This document shows positions 51,770-60,376 of a stretch of DNA of 64,000 bases, in pieces. The stretch's first letter is position 1; each line of letters starts with the position of its first letter. Position numbers and translations under genes: made by a program. The DNA lies in assembly GCF_000621205.1 (NCBI RefSeq), contig NZ_JHYY01000025.1, positions 1-64,000 of the forward strand, written 5' to 3'. The notes under the pieces were generated by a model. It was not told the DNA's origin and ran no database searches. It saw only the letters and a list, made by a program, of their open reading frames with translations. This stretch comes from Halotalea alkalilenta DSM 17697. GTDB lineage: Bacteria; Pseudomonadota; Gammaproteobacteria; Pseudomonadales; Halomonadaceae.

Positions 51770-51922
51770 GCCAATTCGACGGCGCCGCGCATGGTAAAGT
51801 GCATCCGCGCTGCGCTAGACTTGAGACCAGACCCAACGCTCGATCGTGCCGAGTAGCGAGCATGATCGATGCCTTCGCAGGGCGTCGATGTCCTGCCACC
51901 GCACCACGGACAAGCATCACCG

Positions 51923-52279
51923 ATGAACGATACTCTCGAGCGGCTCGCGCAGGTTCTCTCCGAACGGCGCCACGGCGATGCGCAGAGCTCCTACGTCGCG
52001 AGCCTCCACCAGCGCGGATTGAACAAGATCCTCGAAAAGGTCGGCGAGGAGTCGACCGAGCTGATCCTCGCCGCCAAGGAGCTCGAAGCGGCGGACGCTT
52101 CTCGGCTCGAGACCGCCCGCCTCGAGCTGGTCAAGGAAACCGCGGACCTGTGGTTTCACTCCCTGGTCACGCTTTCGCACCTGGGCCTCGGTCACCGCGA
52201 CGTACTCGCCGAACTCGAACGCCGTTTCGGTGTCTCGGGACTCGAGGAGAAAGCCTCGCGAAGCGCGCACAGCCAGTGA
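51923..52279 (+). CDS. hisE: Phosphoribosyl-ATP pyrophosphatase
   Basis: This 118-residue all-alpha MazG-like enzyme catalyses the second step of histidine synthesis. The metal-binding pattern EKVGEESTE...KETADLWFH is intact. The usual partner hisI (PRA-CH cyclohydrolase), which often sits between ubiB and hisE, is absent from this position and must lie elsewhere. The ATG at 51923 matches the family N-terminus. Confidence 0.95.
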   Translation: MNDTLERLAQVLSERRHGDAQSSYVASLHQRGLNKILEKVGEESTELILAAKELEAADASRLETARLELVKETADLWFHSLVTLSHLGLGHRDVLAELERRFGVSGLEEKASRSAHSQ

Positions 52280-52370
52280 TCGGCATCCCTTGCCCAAGAG
52301 AAGCCATACCAAGCGCAATCACATTTGGGTTCTGGGCTGATCCAGCTCCCTCTTCCTGGAGAATCACGAT

Positions 52371-52628
52371 ATGTTAGGTGGAATCAGTATCTGGCAGCTG
52401 CTGATCGTACTTGGGATCATCGTCCTGGTCTTCGGCACCAAGAAGCTTCGCAACATCGGCGGCGACCTCGGCGGCGCGGTGAAGGGCTTCAAGCAGGCGA
52501 TGAACGACGACGACAAGAAAGACGCCAGCACCCAGTCCCGGGTTGGCCATGAGGACGGCAACACCTTCCATGGCGAGGCGGTGCACAAGGAAGAGCGCGA
52601 CGAAACCCGGCACGACTCGCGGAAGTAA
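52371..52628 (+). CDS. tatA: Sec-independent translocase subunit TatA
   Basis: This 85-residue protein has the N-terminal membrane helix ([18 protein letters not shown]), the [10 protein letters not shown] hinge and an amphipathic helix ending GFKQAM, followed by a charged tail. It polymerises to form the Tat pore. It is the first gene of tatABC, 6 bp before tatB. Confidence 0.96.
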   Translation: MLGGISIWQLLIVLGIIVLVFGTKKLRNIGGDLGGAVKGFKQAMNDDDKKDASTQSRVGHEDGNTFHGEAVHKEERDETRHDSRK

Positions 52629-52634
52629 GCGCCG

Positions 52635-53147
52635 ATGTTCAACTTCAGCTTCGGCGAACTGCTGGTGATCGGGGTGATCGCCCTGCTGGTGCTCGGCCCA
52701 GACAAACTACCTGGCGCCGCGCGTACCGCGGGGGTGTGGATCGGCAAGATCAAACGCACCGTCGGCAACCTGCAGCACGAGATCACCTCCCAGCTCGAGG
52801 CGGAGGACCTGCGCCGCGAGCTGAGCAAGCAGGGCAAGCGGATCGACGGCGGAGTGAGCCGTGCCCGCAAGGGCTTCGAACGGTTCACCTCGGAGTTCAA
52901 TGGCGCGGCCTCCTCGTCATCGCGCCAGCCGCCGCTCCCTCCTTCTCGCCCCGAGCCCCCACCGGCGCCAGCCGAAGTGCGCGCAGCCCCCCTGCCGCCG
53001 CTGCGCCCGCCCTCGCGTCCGGTGATCGCCCGCGCCGCCCTCGATGCCCCGTTGCCGTCTCCAGAGCGCGCCACCGAGGCGCCGACCGGCACGCCGATCG
53101 AGTCGTCCATGGATTCATCTCCTTCGAGCAACCAGCGGAATGACTGA
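52635..53147 (+). CDS. tatB: Sec-independent translocase subunit TatB
   Basis: This 170-residue protein has the TatB-type helix FNFSFGELLVIGVIALLVLGPDKLPGAART, with Glu in the membrane segment and a proline hinge. A long amphipathic helix to about residue 85 and a Pro-rich tail follow. It forms the substrate receptor with TatC, and overlaps tatC by 8 bp. Confidence 0.95.
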   Translation: MFNFSFGELLVIGVIALLVLGPDKLPGAARTAGVWIGKIKRTVGNLQHEITSQLEAEDLRRELSKQGKRIDGGVSRARKGFERFTSEFNGAASSSSRQPPLPPSRPEPPPAPAEVRAAPLPPLRPPSRPVIARAALDAPLPSPERATEAPTGTPIESSMDSSPSSNQRND

Positions 53148-53946
53148 CGTGTCCAGAGACTCCGATCCACGGCCCGAAGAAGAGCAGCAGCAGGCGCCGC
53201 TGCTCGATCACCTGATCGAGCTGCGCTCGCGGCTGATTCGCGCGCTGCTCGCGGTGCTGGTGGTATTCCTCTGCCTCTACCCGTTCTCCAACACCCTCTA
53301 CACCTTCGTTGCCGAACCGCTGATGGCACTGCTGCCGGCGGGATCGCAGATGATCGCCACCGAGGTCACTTCGCCGTTCCTCGCGCCGCTGAAGCTGACC
53401 CTGATCGTCGCCTTCTTCATCGCGGTACCCTACGTGCTCTACCAGGTCTGGGCCTTCGTCGCGCCAGGCCTTTACAGTTCGGAAAAACGTCTGGCGTTGC
53501 CGCTTCTCGCCTCCAGCGTGATCCTCTTCTATGCGGGCGCCGCGTTCGCCTACTACGTGGTCTTTCCGCTGATGTTCGCCTTCTTCACCGGCACTGCCCC
53601 AGCGGGCGTGCAGGTGATGACTGACATCAGCGCCTATCTCTCGTTCGTGCTCAAGCTGTTCATCGCCTTCGGCATCGCCTTCGAGATTCCGATCGCCACT
53701 TTCCTGCTGATCCTCACCGGTGCGGTGACGGTCAAGGACCTGGCGGCCAAGCGCGGCTACGTGGTGATCGGCTGTTTCGTCATCGGCATGCTGCTGACCC
53801 CGCCCGACGTGCTGTCGCAGACGCTGCTGGCGATTCCGATGTGGATATTGTTCGAGGCAGGCTTGCTGGCCGGTCGCTTGGTGAAGCGCCAGCGCGGCGG
53901 CCGGGGCACCGCCCCGGACGAAGGCGAAGAGCAGAACCCCTCCTGA
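53140..53946 (+). CDS. tatC: Sec-independent translocase subunit TatC
   Basis: This 268-residue six-helix membrane protein recognises twin-arginine signal peptides. The family N-terminal LLDHLIELRSRLIRAL, the periplasmic APLKLTLIVAFF region and the FVLKLFIAFGIAFEIPI signature are present. Homology begins at the ATG at 53140 inside the end of tatB; earlier in-frame codons are part of tatB in another frame. Confidence 0.96.
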   Translation: MTDVSRDSDPRPEEEQQQAPLLDHLIELRSRLIRALLAVLVVFLCLYPFSNTLYTFVAEPLMALLPAGSQMIATEVTSPFLAPLKLTLIVAFFIAVPYVLYQVWAFVAPGLYSSEKRLALPLLASSVILFYAGAAFAYYVVFPLMFAFFTGTAPAGVQVMTDISAYLSFVLKLFIAFGIAFEIPIATFLLILTGAVTVKDLAAKRGYVVIGCFVIGMLLTPPDVLSQTLLAIPMWILFEAGLLAGRLVKRQRGGRGTAPDEGEEQNPS

Positions 53947-53951
53947 ACCGA

Positions 53952-53981
53952 CAGTGCGCCGGGGAGCCCCTCGGCGCACTG
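53952..53981. terminator. Bidirectional terminator between tatC and the UbiH-type gene
   Basis: A 10-bp stem CAGTGCGCCG / CGGCGCACTG encloses a smaller GGG/CCC pairing. It lies 6 bp past tatC and 38 bp past the convergent hydroxylase stop. Confidence 0.7.
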
Positions 53982-54018
53982 AGTACCACTCCCTAGGCTT
54001 CCAATTCCCGCGCCCCGA

Positions 54019-55263
54019 TCAGCTTGCCTTGCGCTGCGCCCAGAGATGGCCTGGCAGCGCGCGCAGTACGCCGAGCCAGGGAATCTGACGGGGATCGTCC
54101 TGTTCGCAGTTGAGCCCTACCAGCGACTCCAGCGGCCCGGCTACGCGGAACAGCAGCCGGCGCGCCTGGCGTGACAGTGGGTCCTCGCGCCGGAACAGCC
54201 GGCAGATCTCGTTGGTGGCCCGATAAAGCGGCCACGCGGTGGCATGGGCGCGGCGAGAGACCCGCTCGAGCACCTGCCCGTCGCTGAACTCCTCGCCCTG
54301 CTGCCGCGCGGCGAGCAGCTCGGCAACCAGGGAGCGTGCGTTGATCAGGCCCAGGTTCAATCCATGGGCGGTGATCGGCAGCATGCCCACCGCGGCATCG
54401 CCGAGCAGCACGGCACGCTCGACGTGAAAGTGCTCGGCATAGTGGCTGGCCAGCGGCACGTCGAAGCGCCGGGACTCGAGCCGGATCTCCCCCAGCTCGT
54501 CGCCGAGCAGCTCGCCAAGCCAGGCGGTGAAGGCCTGGTCGTCGAGCGCCTTGAGCCGCTCGGCCTCGCTCCAAGGCAGCATCAGCGCAAGCGAACTGCG
54601 ACCGGCGCAGAGCGGCAGCGTGGCGACGCAGCCTCCCGCCTCGAAGCGCTGGACGGTCCAGCCGTCGTGGTCTCGCGAATGAGCGACCCGGCAGCAGAGC
54701 ATGCGCAGCGCGTAGTCATGCTGCCGTATGCCAATGCCCAGCAGCGCGCGCAGCGGTGAACGGCGCCCGTCGGCGACGGCGACGAGCTTCGCCTCGACGC
54801 ATCTGCCGTCGTCGAGGGTCAGCCGGGCACCGCGCGCGTCTCGCTCCACCGCCACCGGCTTGGCACCGAGATACTCGACCACGCCCCGACGCCCGCTCAG
54901 CGCTCGGAAGGCGAGTTCGCGCAGCCGATGCTCCGGGACGAAGGCGCCAATCGAGGCCTCCCCAGGGGCAGGCGCGAAATCGAGGCTGCTATCGGTGAGC
55001 CGATCGACCACGCGGGCACCACGGATCGGTGAGCGCTCCTGCTCGCTCAGCCCTTGGATCACGCCGAGCGACTCGAGCCAGCGCAGGCTGGCGCTAGAAA
55101 TCGCCACGTCACGCCCGTCGAACTCCCCCGCGGCCAGATCATCGGCGGACTGCGGATCGATCACCGCAACGCTGAGCCCGCCCTCGAGCGCGGCAAGCGC
55201 GGTGCAGAGGCCGACGCTTCCAAGCCCGACGACGGCAAGATCGACCTGGTTTTCGCTACTCAT
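54019..55263 (-). CDS. UbiH/UbiF/VisC/COQ6 family FAD-dependent hydroxylase
   Basis: This 414-residue class A flavin monooxygenase has the FAD motif VVGLGSVGLCTALAALEGG near residue 11. The middle motif is VAVADGRRSPLRALLGI, and the ribose-binding motif is LLGDAAVGMLPITAHGLNLGL, where the usual AHxxxP is replaced by AAVGMLP. AGGAGG 6 nt before the ATG at 55263 fixes the start. The family adds ring hydroxyls in ubiquinone synthesis. The altered GD motif and lack of adjacent ubiH/ubiI leave the exact ring position open (UbiF/UbiM-like). Confidence 0.83.
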   Translation of the reverse strand: MSSENQVDLAVVGLGSVGLCTALAALEGGLSVAVIDPQSADDLAAGEFDGRDVAISSASLRWLESLGVIQGLSEQERSPIRGARVVDRLTDSSLDFAPAPGEASIGAFVPEHRLRELAFRALSGRRGVVEYLGAKPVAVERDARGARLTLDDGRCVEAKLVAVADGRRSPLRALLGIGIRQHDYALRMLCCRVAHSRDHDGWTVQRFEAGGCVATLPLCAGRSSLALMLPWSEAERLKALDDQAFTAWLGELLGDELGEIRLESRRFDVPLASHYAEHFHVERAVLLGDAAVGMLPITAHGLNLGLINARSLVAELLAARQQGEEFSDGQVLERVSRRAHATAWPLYRATNEICRLFRREDPLSRQARRLLFRVAGPLESLVGLNCEQDDPRQIPWLGVLRALPGHLWAQRKAS

Positions 55264-55311
55264 CCCGAGCCTCCTCATTCAGGGCCGCGCGGTGCGCGGC
55301 GGATTAGGCGG

Positions 55312-55752
55312 CTACCAGCTGCCGGTATTTTCCATCGATGCCCAGGGCTCGGCCGGCGCGAGTGGCTCGCCACGCTGAAGCAGTTCGATCGAGATACCGT
55401 CGGGGGATCTCACGAACGCCATATGGCCATCACGCGGCGGGCGGTTGATGACCACCCCGGCGTCGACGAACTTCTGGCACAGCGCGTAGATGTCGTCGAC
55501 CCGATAGGCCAGGTGACCGAAGTTGCGACCGCCCTGGTACTCTTCCGGGTCCCAGTTGTAGGTCAGCTCCAGCTCGGGTGCCTGGAATTCACTTGAACTC
55601 CCCAGATCGCTGGGCGCGGCGAGGAAAACGAGGGTGAAACGTCCCTTTTCGTTCTCCTTGCGGCGGACCTCCTCGAGGCCGAGCAAGTCGCAGTAGAACG
55701 CGAGCGACGCATCGATATCTTTGACTCGCACCATGGTGTGCAGGTATTGCAT
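55312..55752 (-). CDS. gloA: Lactoylglutathione lyase (glyoxalase I)
   Basis: This 146-residue metal enzyme converts the methylglyoxal-glutathione hemithioacetal to lactoylglutathione. All four metal ligands of the family align: H5, E62, H80 and E123. AAGGAGAGGAGC before the ATG at 55752 is a strong ribosome-binding site; the frame stays open upstream, but that part has no homology. The leader carries short tandem repeats. A Ni2+-type enzyme is likely, as in E. coli. Confidence 0.95.
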   Translation of the reverse strand: MQYLHTMVRVKDIDASLAFYCDLLGLEEVRRKENEKGRFTLVFLAAPSDLGSSSEFQAPELELTYNWDPEEYQGGRNFGHLAYRVDDIYALCQKFVDAGVVINRPPRDGHMAFVRSPDGISIELLQRGEPLAPAEPWASMENTGSW

Positions 55753-55762
55753 GCTCCTCTCC

Positions 55763-55818
55763 TTGGAAAGTGGCCTTGGAAAGTGGCCGTGGAAAGCTTG
55801 GCCGTGGAAAGCTTGGCC
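55763..55818 (-). repeat. Micro-tandem repeats in the gloA leader
   Basis: In plus-strand order there are two copies of TTGGAAAGTGGCC (13 bp) followed by two copies of GTGGAAAGCTTGGCC (15 bp), all sharing TGGAAAG...GGCC. They begin 10 bp upstream of the gloA start codon and adjoin its ribosome-binding site. Confidence 0.9.
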
Positions 55819-55887
55819 GGCGGTGAAAAACCACACGTCATGGCAGATGGCACGCCTACGAGGCCATGGGCCAGCTGGTGTAGATGC

Positions 55888-55896
55888 TGTCATAAT
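55888..55896 (+). promoter_or_regulatory. Extended -10 promoter for tag
   Basis: TG-T-CATAAT forms an extended -10 element 58 bp upstream of the tag start. No good -35 is seen, which is compatible with extended -10 promoters. Confidence 0.4.
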
Positions 55897-55953
55897 CGCG
55901 CTTTTCAAGCCGCAGGGCGAATGCCATCGGCCGCAAGCGACTTCGGAGCATGG

Positions 55954-56493
55954 ATGAGCGATTACTGCCTTAGCGCCATCGACCACCCTTGGCATGGCCC
56001 CTATCACGACCGCGAGTACGGCTTTCCCTTGAACGACGATGACGCCCTGTTCGAACGCCTGGTTCTCGAGATCAATCAGGCCGGGCTCTCCTGGCTTACG
56101 GTGCTGAAAAAGCGCGCGGCCTTCCGCGCCGCTTTCGATGACTTCCAGGTCGATCGCGTCGCCGCCTACGGCGACGCCGAGCGCCAGCGGCTGCTGGGGG
56201 ACGCCGGCATCATTCGCAATCGGCTCAAGATCGAAGCGACGATCCACAACGCCCGCGTGATTCTCGCGCTGCGCGAAAGCCACGGCGGCTTCAAGGCCTG
56301 GCTCGATGCCCATCATCCGCTACCGCTCGCCGACTGGGTCAAGCTGTTCAAGCGCCACTTCCGCTTCACTGGCCCGGAAATCGTCAACGAACTGCTGATG
56401 AGCACGGGCTATCTCCCAGGCGCCCACCATCCCGACTGCCCGGCCTATGCCAAGGCGCTGGCCGCCGAGCCGCCCTGGGCGCTCACACGCTGA
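55954..56493 (+). CDS. tag: DNA-3-methyladenine glycosylase I
   Basis: This 179-residue helix-hairpin-helix glycosylase removes 3-methyladenine. The zinc-binding site of the family is present as C5, H18, H158/H159 and C162. The catalytic/base-binding segment [21 protein letters not shown] is typical. GGAG lies upstream of the ATG at 55954, and the open frame further upstream is unrelated. It is divergent from gloA. Confidence 0.95.
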   Translation: MSDYCLSAIDHPWHGPYHDREYGFPLNDDDALFERLVLEINQAGLSWLTVLKKRAAFRAAFDDFQVDRVAAYGDAERQRLLGDAGIIRNRLKIEATIHNARVILALRESHGGFKAWLDAHHPLPLADWVKLFKRHFRFTGPEIVNELLMSTGYLPGAHHPDCPAYAKALAAEPPWALTR

Positions 56494-56618
56494 GCAGAGG
56501 CCCCGGCCAGCCGGAGAACGGGCCACCGGACACACGGCGGTAAGCTGAAGATCGACGACTTGCGCCGCAGTCATCGCTCGACGAGTCTTGTCGATCGTCT
56601 CACCCATAGGATTCAACG

Positions 56619-57707
56619 ATGGACTCGATCACCCAGGCCGTTCTCGGTGGCAGCATCGGCGCCACCGTACTCGGCCGACGCCTAGGTCGTCGCGCGGTGC
56701 TGCTCGGCATGGCGATAGCGACACTGCCCGACCTCGACGTAATGCTCGACGCAGGCGACCCGATCGCCAACTACAGCGAGCATCGTGGCATCACCCATTC
56801 GCTTCTGACCCTGCCCCCTTTCGCCGCGCTGTGCGCCGTCCTGGCCTGGTGGATCGGCTGCCGTCGGAGCCGGGGGCGCGACACGCCACCGATCCCGCTG
56901 GCACGATGGGGGTGGTTCTTCGTCCTGGCGCTGGTCACCCATCCGTTGATCGATGCCTTCACCACCTACGGCACCCAGCTGCTGTGGCCGCTGGCTCCGC
57001 CACCGACCAGCTGGAGCTCGATCGCGATCATCGATCCGCTCTACACCCTGCCGCTGCTCGTGGCGGTGATCCTGGTGCTGTGCCGGGGAAGCCGTTCGCT
57101 GCGCGCAGCGCCGATCGCGCTCGGACTCTCGACGCTCTACCTGGGGCTCGCCCTGGTGCTCAAAGGCTGGGTGGTCTCTCAAGTCACACCGGTGCTGATC
57201 GAGCACCGCCTGCAGGACCGCCCGATGCTGGTCCAGCCGGTAATGCCGACCAGCCTGGTCTGGCAGCTGGTGATCAGCGACGGCGAGCGCTATCACCAGG
57301 CCTACGTCAGCGTCTTCGACCGTAAGGACCAGATTCGCTTCGATACCTTCTCACGCGGCGCGCAGCTCGAAGACGCGGCGCTGGCGACCCCTGGTGGACG
57401 ACGCCTGGCCTGGTTCGCCGGTCCTTTCATCGGCTATCGGGAAGACCAAGGGAGGCTTTGGGCCAGCGACCTGCGGGTTGGCATGCCTGGCATCGAAGTC
57501 TTCAGCTTCGCCATCGCCCAGCGCGACGCCGAGGGGGAGTGGCAGGCCTTGGCGACTTCACAGCAGGCCCCCATGGCGCGCCCGGGCTCGGCCCAACTCT
57601 CCTCGCTGGCGCGCCGGCTGTTCGACGACGATGCGCTTTGCGCGGCGGACAACGGTGGACGGACGCGTCTCCCCTCGACCCTGCCCCAGTGCGCGACTAG
57701 CGAATGA
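56619..57707 (+). CDS. Membrane-bound YdjM/YbcI-type metal-dependent hydrolase family protein
   Basis: This 362-residue protein has an N-terminal DUF457-like half with about four membrane segments. Conserved metal-binding candidates are DSITQAVLGG, LPDLDVM, HRGITHSLL and THPLIDAFTTYGTQ. A C-terminal soluble half (about 200-350) follows. Relatives in E. coli (YdjM) are LexA-controlled, but no CTG-N10-CAG site is seen upstream here. Biochemical function is unknown. Confidence 0.82.
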   Translation: MDSITQAVLGGSIGATVLGRRLGRRAVLLGMAIATLPDLDVMLDAGDPIANYSEHRGITHSLLTLPPFAALCAVLAWWIGCRRSRGRDTPPIPLARWGWFFVLALVTHPLIDAFTTYGTQLLWPLAPPPTSWSSIAIIDPLYTLPLLVAVILVLCRGSRSLRAAPIALGLSTLYLGLALVLKGWVVSQVTPVLIEHRLQDRPMLVQPVMPTSLVWQLVISDGERYHQAYVSVFDRKDQIRFDTFSRGAQLEDAALATPGGRRLAWFAGPFIGYREDQGRLWASDLRVGMPGIEVFSFAIAQRDAEGEWQALATSQQAPMARPGSAQLSSLARRLFDDDALCAADNGGRTRLPSTLPQCATSE

Positions 57708-57758
57708 ACATGAATGAAATTAAAGTAAAGGCCAATCAGGCTGAAAAAATCGAATCCA

Positions 57759-58700
57759 ATGCTCGAGCTCCGTCATCTCCGTACTCTCATCGCCCTGCGT
57801 GACTCGGGCTCTTTGGTGGAAGCCGCCGAACGGGTGCACCTCACCCAATCGGCGCTTTCCCACCAGCTAAAAGAGCTGGAAGGCCGCCTTGGCGATGCAT
57901 TGTTCGTACGCAAGACTCGTCCGGTGCAGTTCACCCCCTGCGGCCAGCGGCTGCTCGCGCTGGCCGAGCAGGTGCTGCCCCAGGTAAGGATCGCCGAGCG
58001 CGATGTGGCACGCCTCGCTGCGCGCCGGGACGCACGGCTGCACATGGCGATAGAGTGCCATAGCTGCTTCCAGTGGCTGATGCCGACGATCGATGCCTTC
58101 CGGCACGTCGCCGCCGAGGTCGAGATCGACATCCTCGGCGGCAACGTGTTCGAACCTCTCAACGGCCTGGTACGCGAGCAGCTCGACCTGGTGATCACCG
58201 CCGACCCCCAGGCGCTGCCGGGGATTCACTACCAGCCGCTGTTTCGCTACCAGAGCCTGCTCGCGGTTGCGCCCGACCATCCTTTCGCCGGGCGTGAGTG
58301 GATCGAACCCGAGGAGCTACGCGACCAGACATTGATCATCTACCCGGTCGAACATACCCGCCTCGATGTATTCACCCGCTTCCTCACCCCCGCCGGGGTC
58401 TATCCCCAGGAGGTGCGCAGCGCCGAACTGACGATGATGATGATGCAGCTGGTGGCCAGCGGCCGCGGGGTCTGCGCGTTGCCGAACTGGGCGCTGACCG
58501 AGTATCTGGAACGCGACTACGTCGATGCGGTGCGGCTCGGCGAGCAGGGAGTATGGGGCACGCTCTACGCGGCGATTCGCGCCGAACAGCGGGAGCTGGG
58601 CTGGATGCAGGCCTTCCTCGACACCGCCAAGCGCACCAGTTTCGACGTGCTCGACGGCATCGAACCCCCCGAGGATCGGGATCAGCCGCTGGCTTCCTGA
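57759..58700 (+). CDS. metR: Homocysteine-responsive LysR regulator MetR
   Basis: This 313-residue LysR protein matches MetR along its whole length: LTQSALSHQLKELEGRLG in the HTH, RLHMAIECHSCFQWLMPTID at the start of the effector domain, and LLIYPVEHTRLDVFTRFLTPAGV. MetR activates metE/metH and glyA with homocysteine as co-effector. No target gene is adjacent. Its 3' end overlaps the convergent histidine kinase by 19 bp. Confidence 0.88.
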   Translation: MLELRHLRTLIALRDSGSLVEAAERVHLTQSALSHQLKELEGRLGDALFVRKTRPVQFTPCGQRLLALAEQVLPQVRIAERDVARLAARRDARLHMAIECHSCFQWLMPTIDAFRHVAAEVEIDILGGNVFEPLNGLVREQLDLVITADPQALPGIHYQPLFRYQSLLAVAPDHPFAGREWIEPEELRDQTLIIYPVEHTRLDVFTRFLTPAGVYPQEVRSAELTMMMMQLVASGRGVCALPNWALTEYLERDYVDAVRLGEQGVWGTLYAAIRAEQRELGWMQAFLDTAKRTSFDVLDGIEPPEDRDQPLAS

Positions 58701-60376
58701 CCAGGACTAGAACTGCTGGGCTCGCGTCGCCGTCGACGCAGCAGCCTGCCGCGACTCTGCTCGCGCTGCGGCACCGGCAGCAGCAGTGAGAATCGTGCAC
58801 CGCCAAGGGAGGGCGAGCTGGTCACCACCACCCGGCCGGCGTGCCAGCGCATGATCCTGGCCACGATCGCAAGCCCCAGGCCATAGCCGGATGGCCGCTG
58901 GCCGCGCGCAGGCTGGCGCCGCGCGCGACTGCCATCGAGCCGGGCAAAGGGCTGGAAGATCCGCTTGCGCTCGCTCCTGGGCACGCCCGGGCCGTCGTCG
59001 TCGATGTGCAGGCAGGCGACCCGTCCGATACGTTCGAGGCGGATCTCTACCCGAGAATCCGCATACTGGCATGCGTTGCTGATCAGGTTCTGCAGCGCGC
59101 GGGTGAGATAGCGCACGTCGGCGAGCACCCAAAGCTCGTCGAAACCACTGTGCGTGATCGAGAGCTGGGCATGCAGCGGCGCCAGCGCCTCGACCAGATC
59201 GACGACGATGCTGCGGACATCGCACCACTCGCTCGCCAGCGGCATATGGCCGTCGGCGGCGCTGTCCACCCGTGCGTAGGTGAGAATCTCATCGATCAGA
59301 TGGTCGAGAGACTCGATGTCGTTGTCGACCTCTCCGAGCTGCCGACGAATGGTCTCGGATTCGCTGATGTCGCTGATCATCTGCAGCGCGAAGCGAATCC
59401 GCGCCACGGGGGTCCGGAACTCATGGGAGACCGCGCGCATCAGGTCCTGCTGGGCCCCGAGTGCCGCCTGCACCTGGCTCGCCATCGCGTTGATCTTGAT
59501 CGCGAGCTGAGTGAACTGGGAGTCGTGCTCGATCGACGCGCGAACGTCGAAATCACCCGCGGCTATCTGGCCCGCGCTGACCTCGAGCTCGTTCAGACGC
59601 CGGTCGTCACGGCGTATCATCCAGTAGCCGATCAGCACGTTGAGCAGGCTGAGTATCAACGGCAGCGCGTAGAGCAGCCAAACGGGCGCCTGGGCGAAGA
59701 TGCCGACGGGGCCGACCGCGATCCAGCGGCCATCGTCGAGCATCACGTAAAGCGTCACGGATGGGGCGCTAGGGTTGATGTTGAGCACCACCTGCTGGTC
59801 CACCAGCCGCTGCAACTGCTCGTTGCTCAACCCATCCGGCGTGCCGTTGCCCATCCCCATCGCTATCGAACTGCTCGAACGCAGGCGCTCGAAACGAGCA
59901 TCCCGGGCGTCCCACGGAACCTCCTGGATCCAGTCGCGCATCATCGCCATCAGCTCGAGCGGCAGCTGCTGGCTGAGCGATACCGAGTGCATCACCAAGG
60001 CCCGGCTGCCATCGTCGATCAGCCGGTACAGGCTCCAACCGCTGTTGCCCTCTTCGATGACCACCTGCCCTCGCTCGAGGCGCATCCGCTGCCAGCCGCT
60101 GAGTCCCAGGGTGACCGGATCGACGATCGAGAGCCCCGAGCCGAGCCTGCGCGAATTCTCCTCGAGCCACGCATCGCGATAAGCGGCCGGCTGGTTATCG
60201 ACCAGATAGCCGATCAGCGCCATCGGCGTACTCGCCAGGCGCTCGCGATAGCCCTGCTCACGATAGGATTCGTAAGCCCAGATCGAGACGATGCAGCCGA
60301 CCAGGATCAGCAGCTGCATCAGTACCAGGGTCAGGTAGACGCGCCGGTAGGAGGCGCGAAACGGTTGGAACATCAA
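58682..60376 (-). CDS. Sensor histidine kinase, RstB-like
   Basis: This 564-residue two-transmembrane sensor (helices at about 12-34 and 230-252) has a periplasmic domain of about 195 residues. A HAMP domain (about 253-305) and a HisKA domain follow, with phospho-acceptor H318 in AVSHEFRTPVARIRF. The HATPase_c domain has NLISNACQYAD (N box), DDDGPGVP (G1) and GYGLGLAI (G2). The H-box FRTPVARIRFAL is that of RstB. An Arg/Ser-rich tail of about 25 residues extends over the end of metR. Its ATG overlaps the regulator stop (ATGA). Confidence 0.9.
   Translation of the reverse strand: MMFQPFRASYRRVYLTLVLMQLLILVGCIVSIWAYESYREQGYRERLASTPMALIGYLVDNQPAAYRDAWLEENSRRLGSGLSIVDPVTLGLSGWQRMRLERGQVVIEEGNSGWSLYRLIDDGSRALVMHSVSLSQQLPLELMAMMRDWIQEVPWDARDARFERLRSSSSIAMGMGNGTPDGLSNEQLQRLVDQQVVLNINPSAPSVTLYVMLDDGRWIAVGPVGIFAQAPVWLLYALPLILSLLNVLIGYWMIRRDDRRLNELEVSAGQIAAGDFDVRASIEHDSQFTQLAIKINAMASQVQAALGAQQDLMRAVSHEFRTPVARIRFALQMISDISESETIRRQLGEVDNDIESLDHLIDEILTYARVDSAADGHMPLASEWCDVRSIVVDLVEALAPLHAQLSITHSGFDELWVLADVRYLTRALQNLISNACQYADSRVEIRLERIGRVACLHIDDDGPGVPRSERKRIFQPFARLDGSRARRQPARGQRPSGYGLGLAIVARIMRWHAGRVVVTSSPSLGGARFSLLLPVPQREQSRGRLLRRRRREPSSSSPGQEASG

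Noticed and set aside
56494-56618. A LexA box upstream of the YdjM-type gene
   Set aside because: E. coli ydjM is LexA-controlled, but no CTG-N10-CAG match is present in this gap.
57702-57718. MetR operator upstream of metR
   Set aside because: The site is a direct repeat GAATGAA-N3-GAATGAA, not the TGAA-N5-TTCA palindrome used by MetR; a role cannot be supported.
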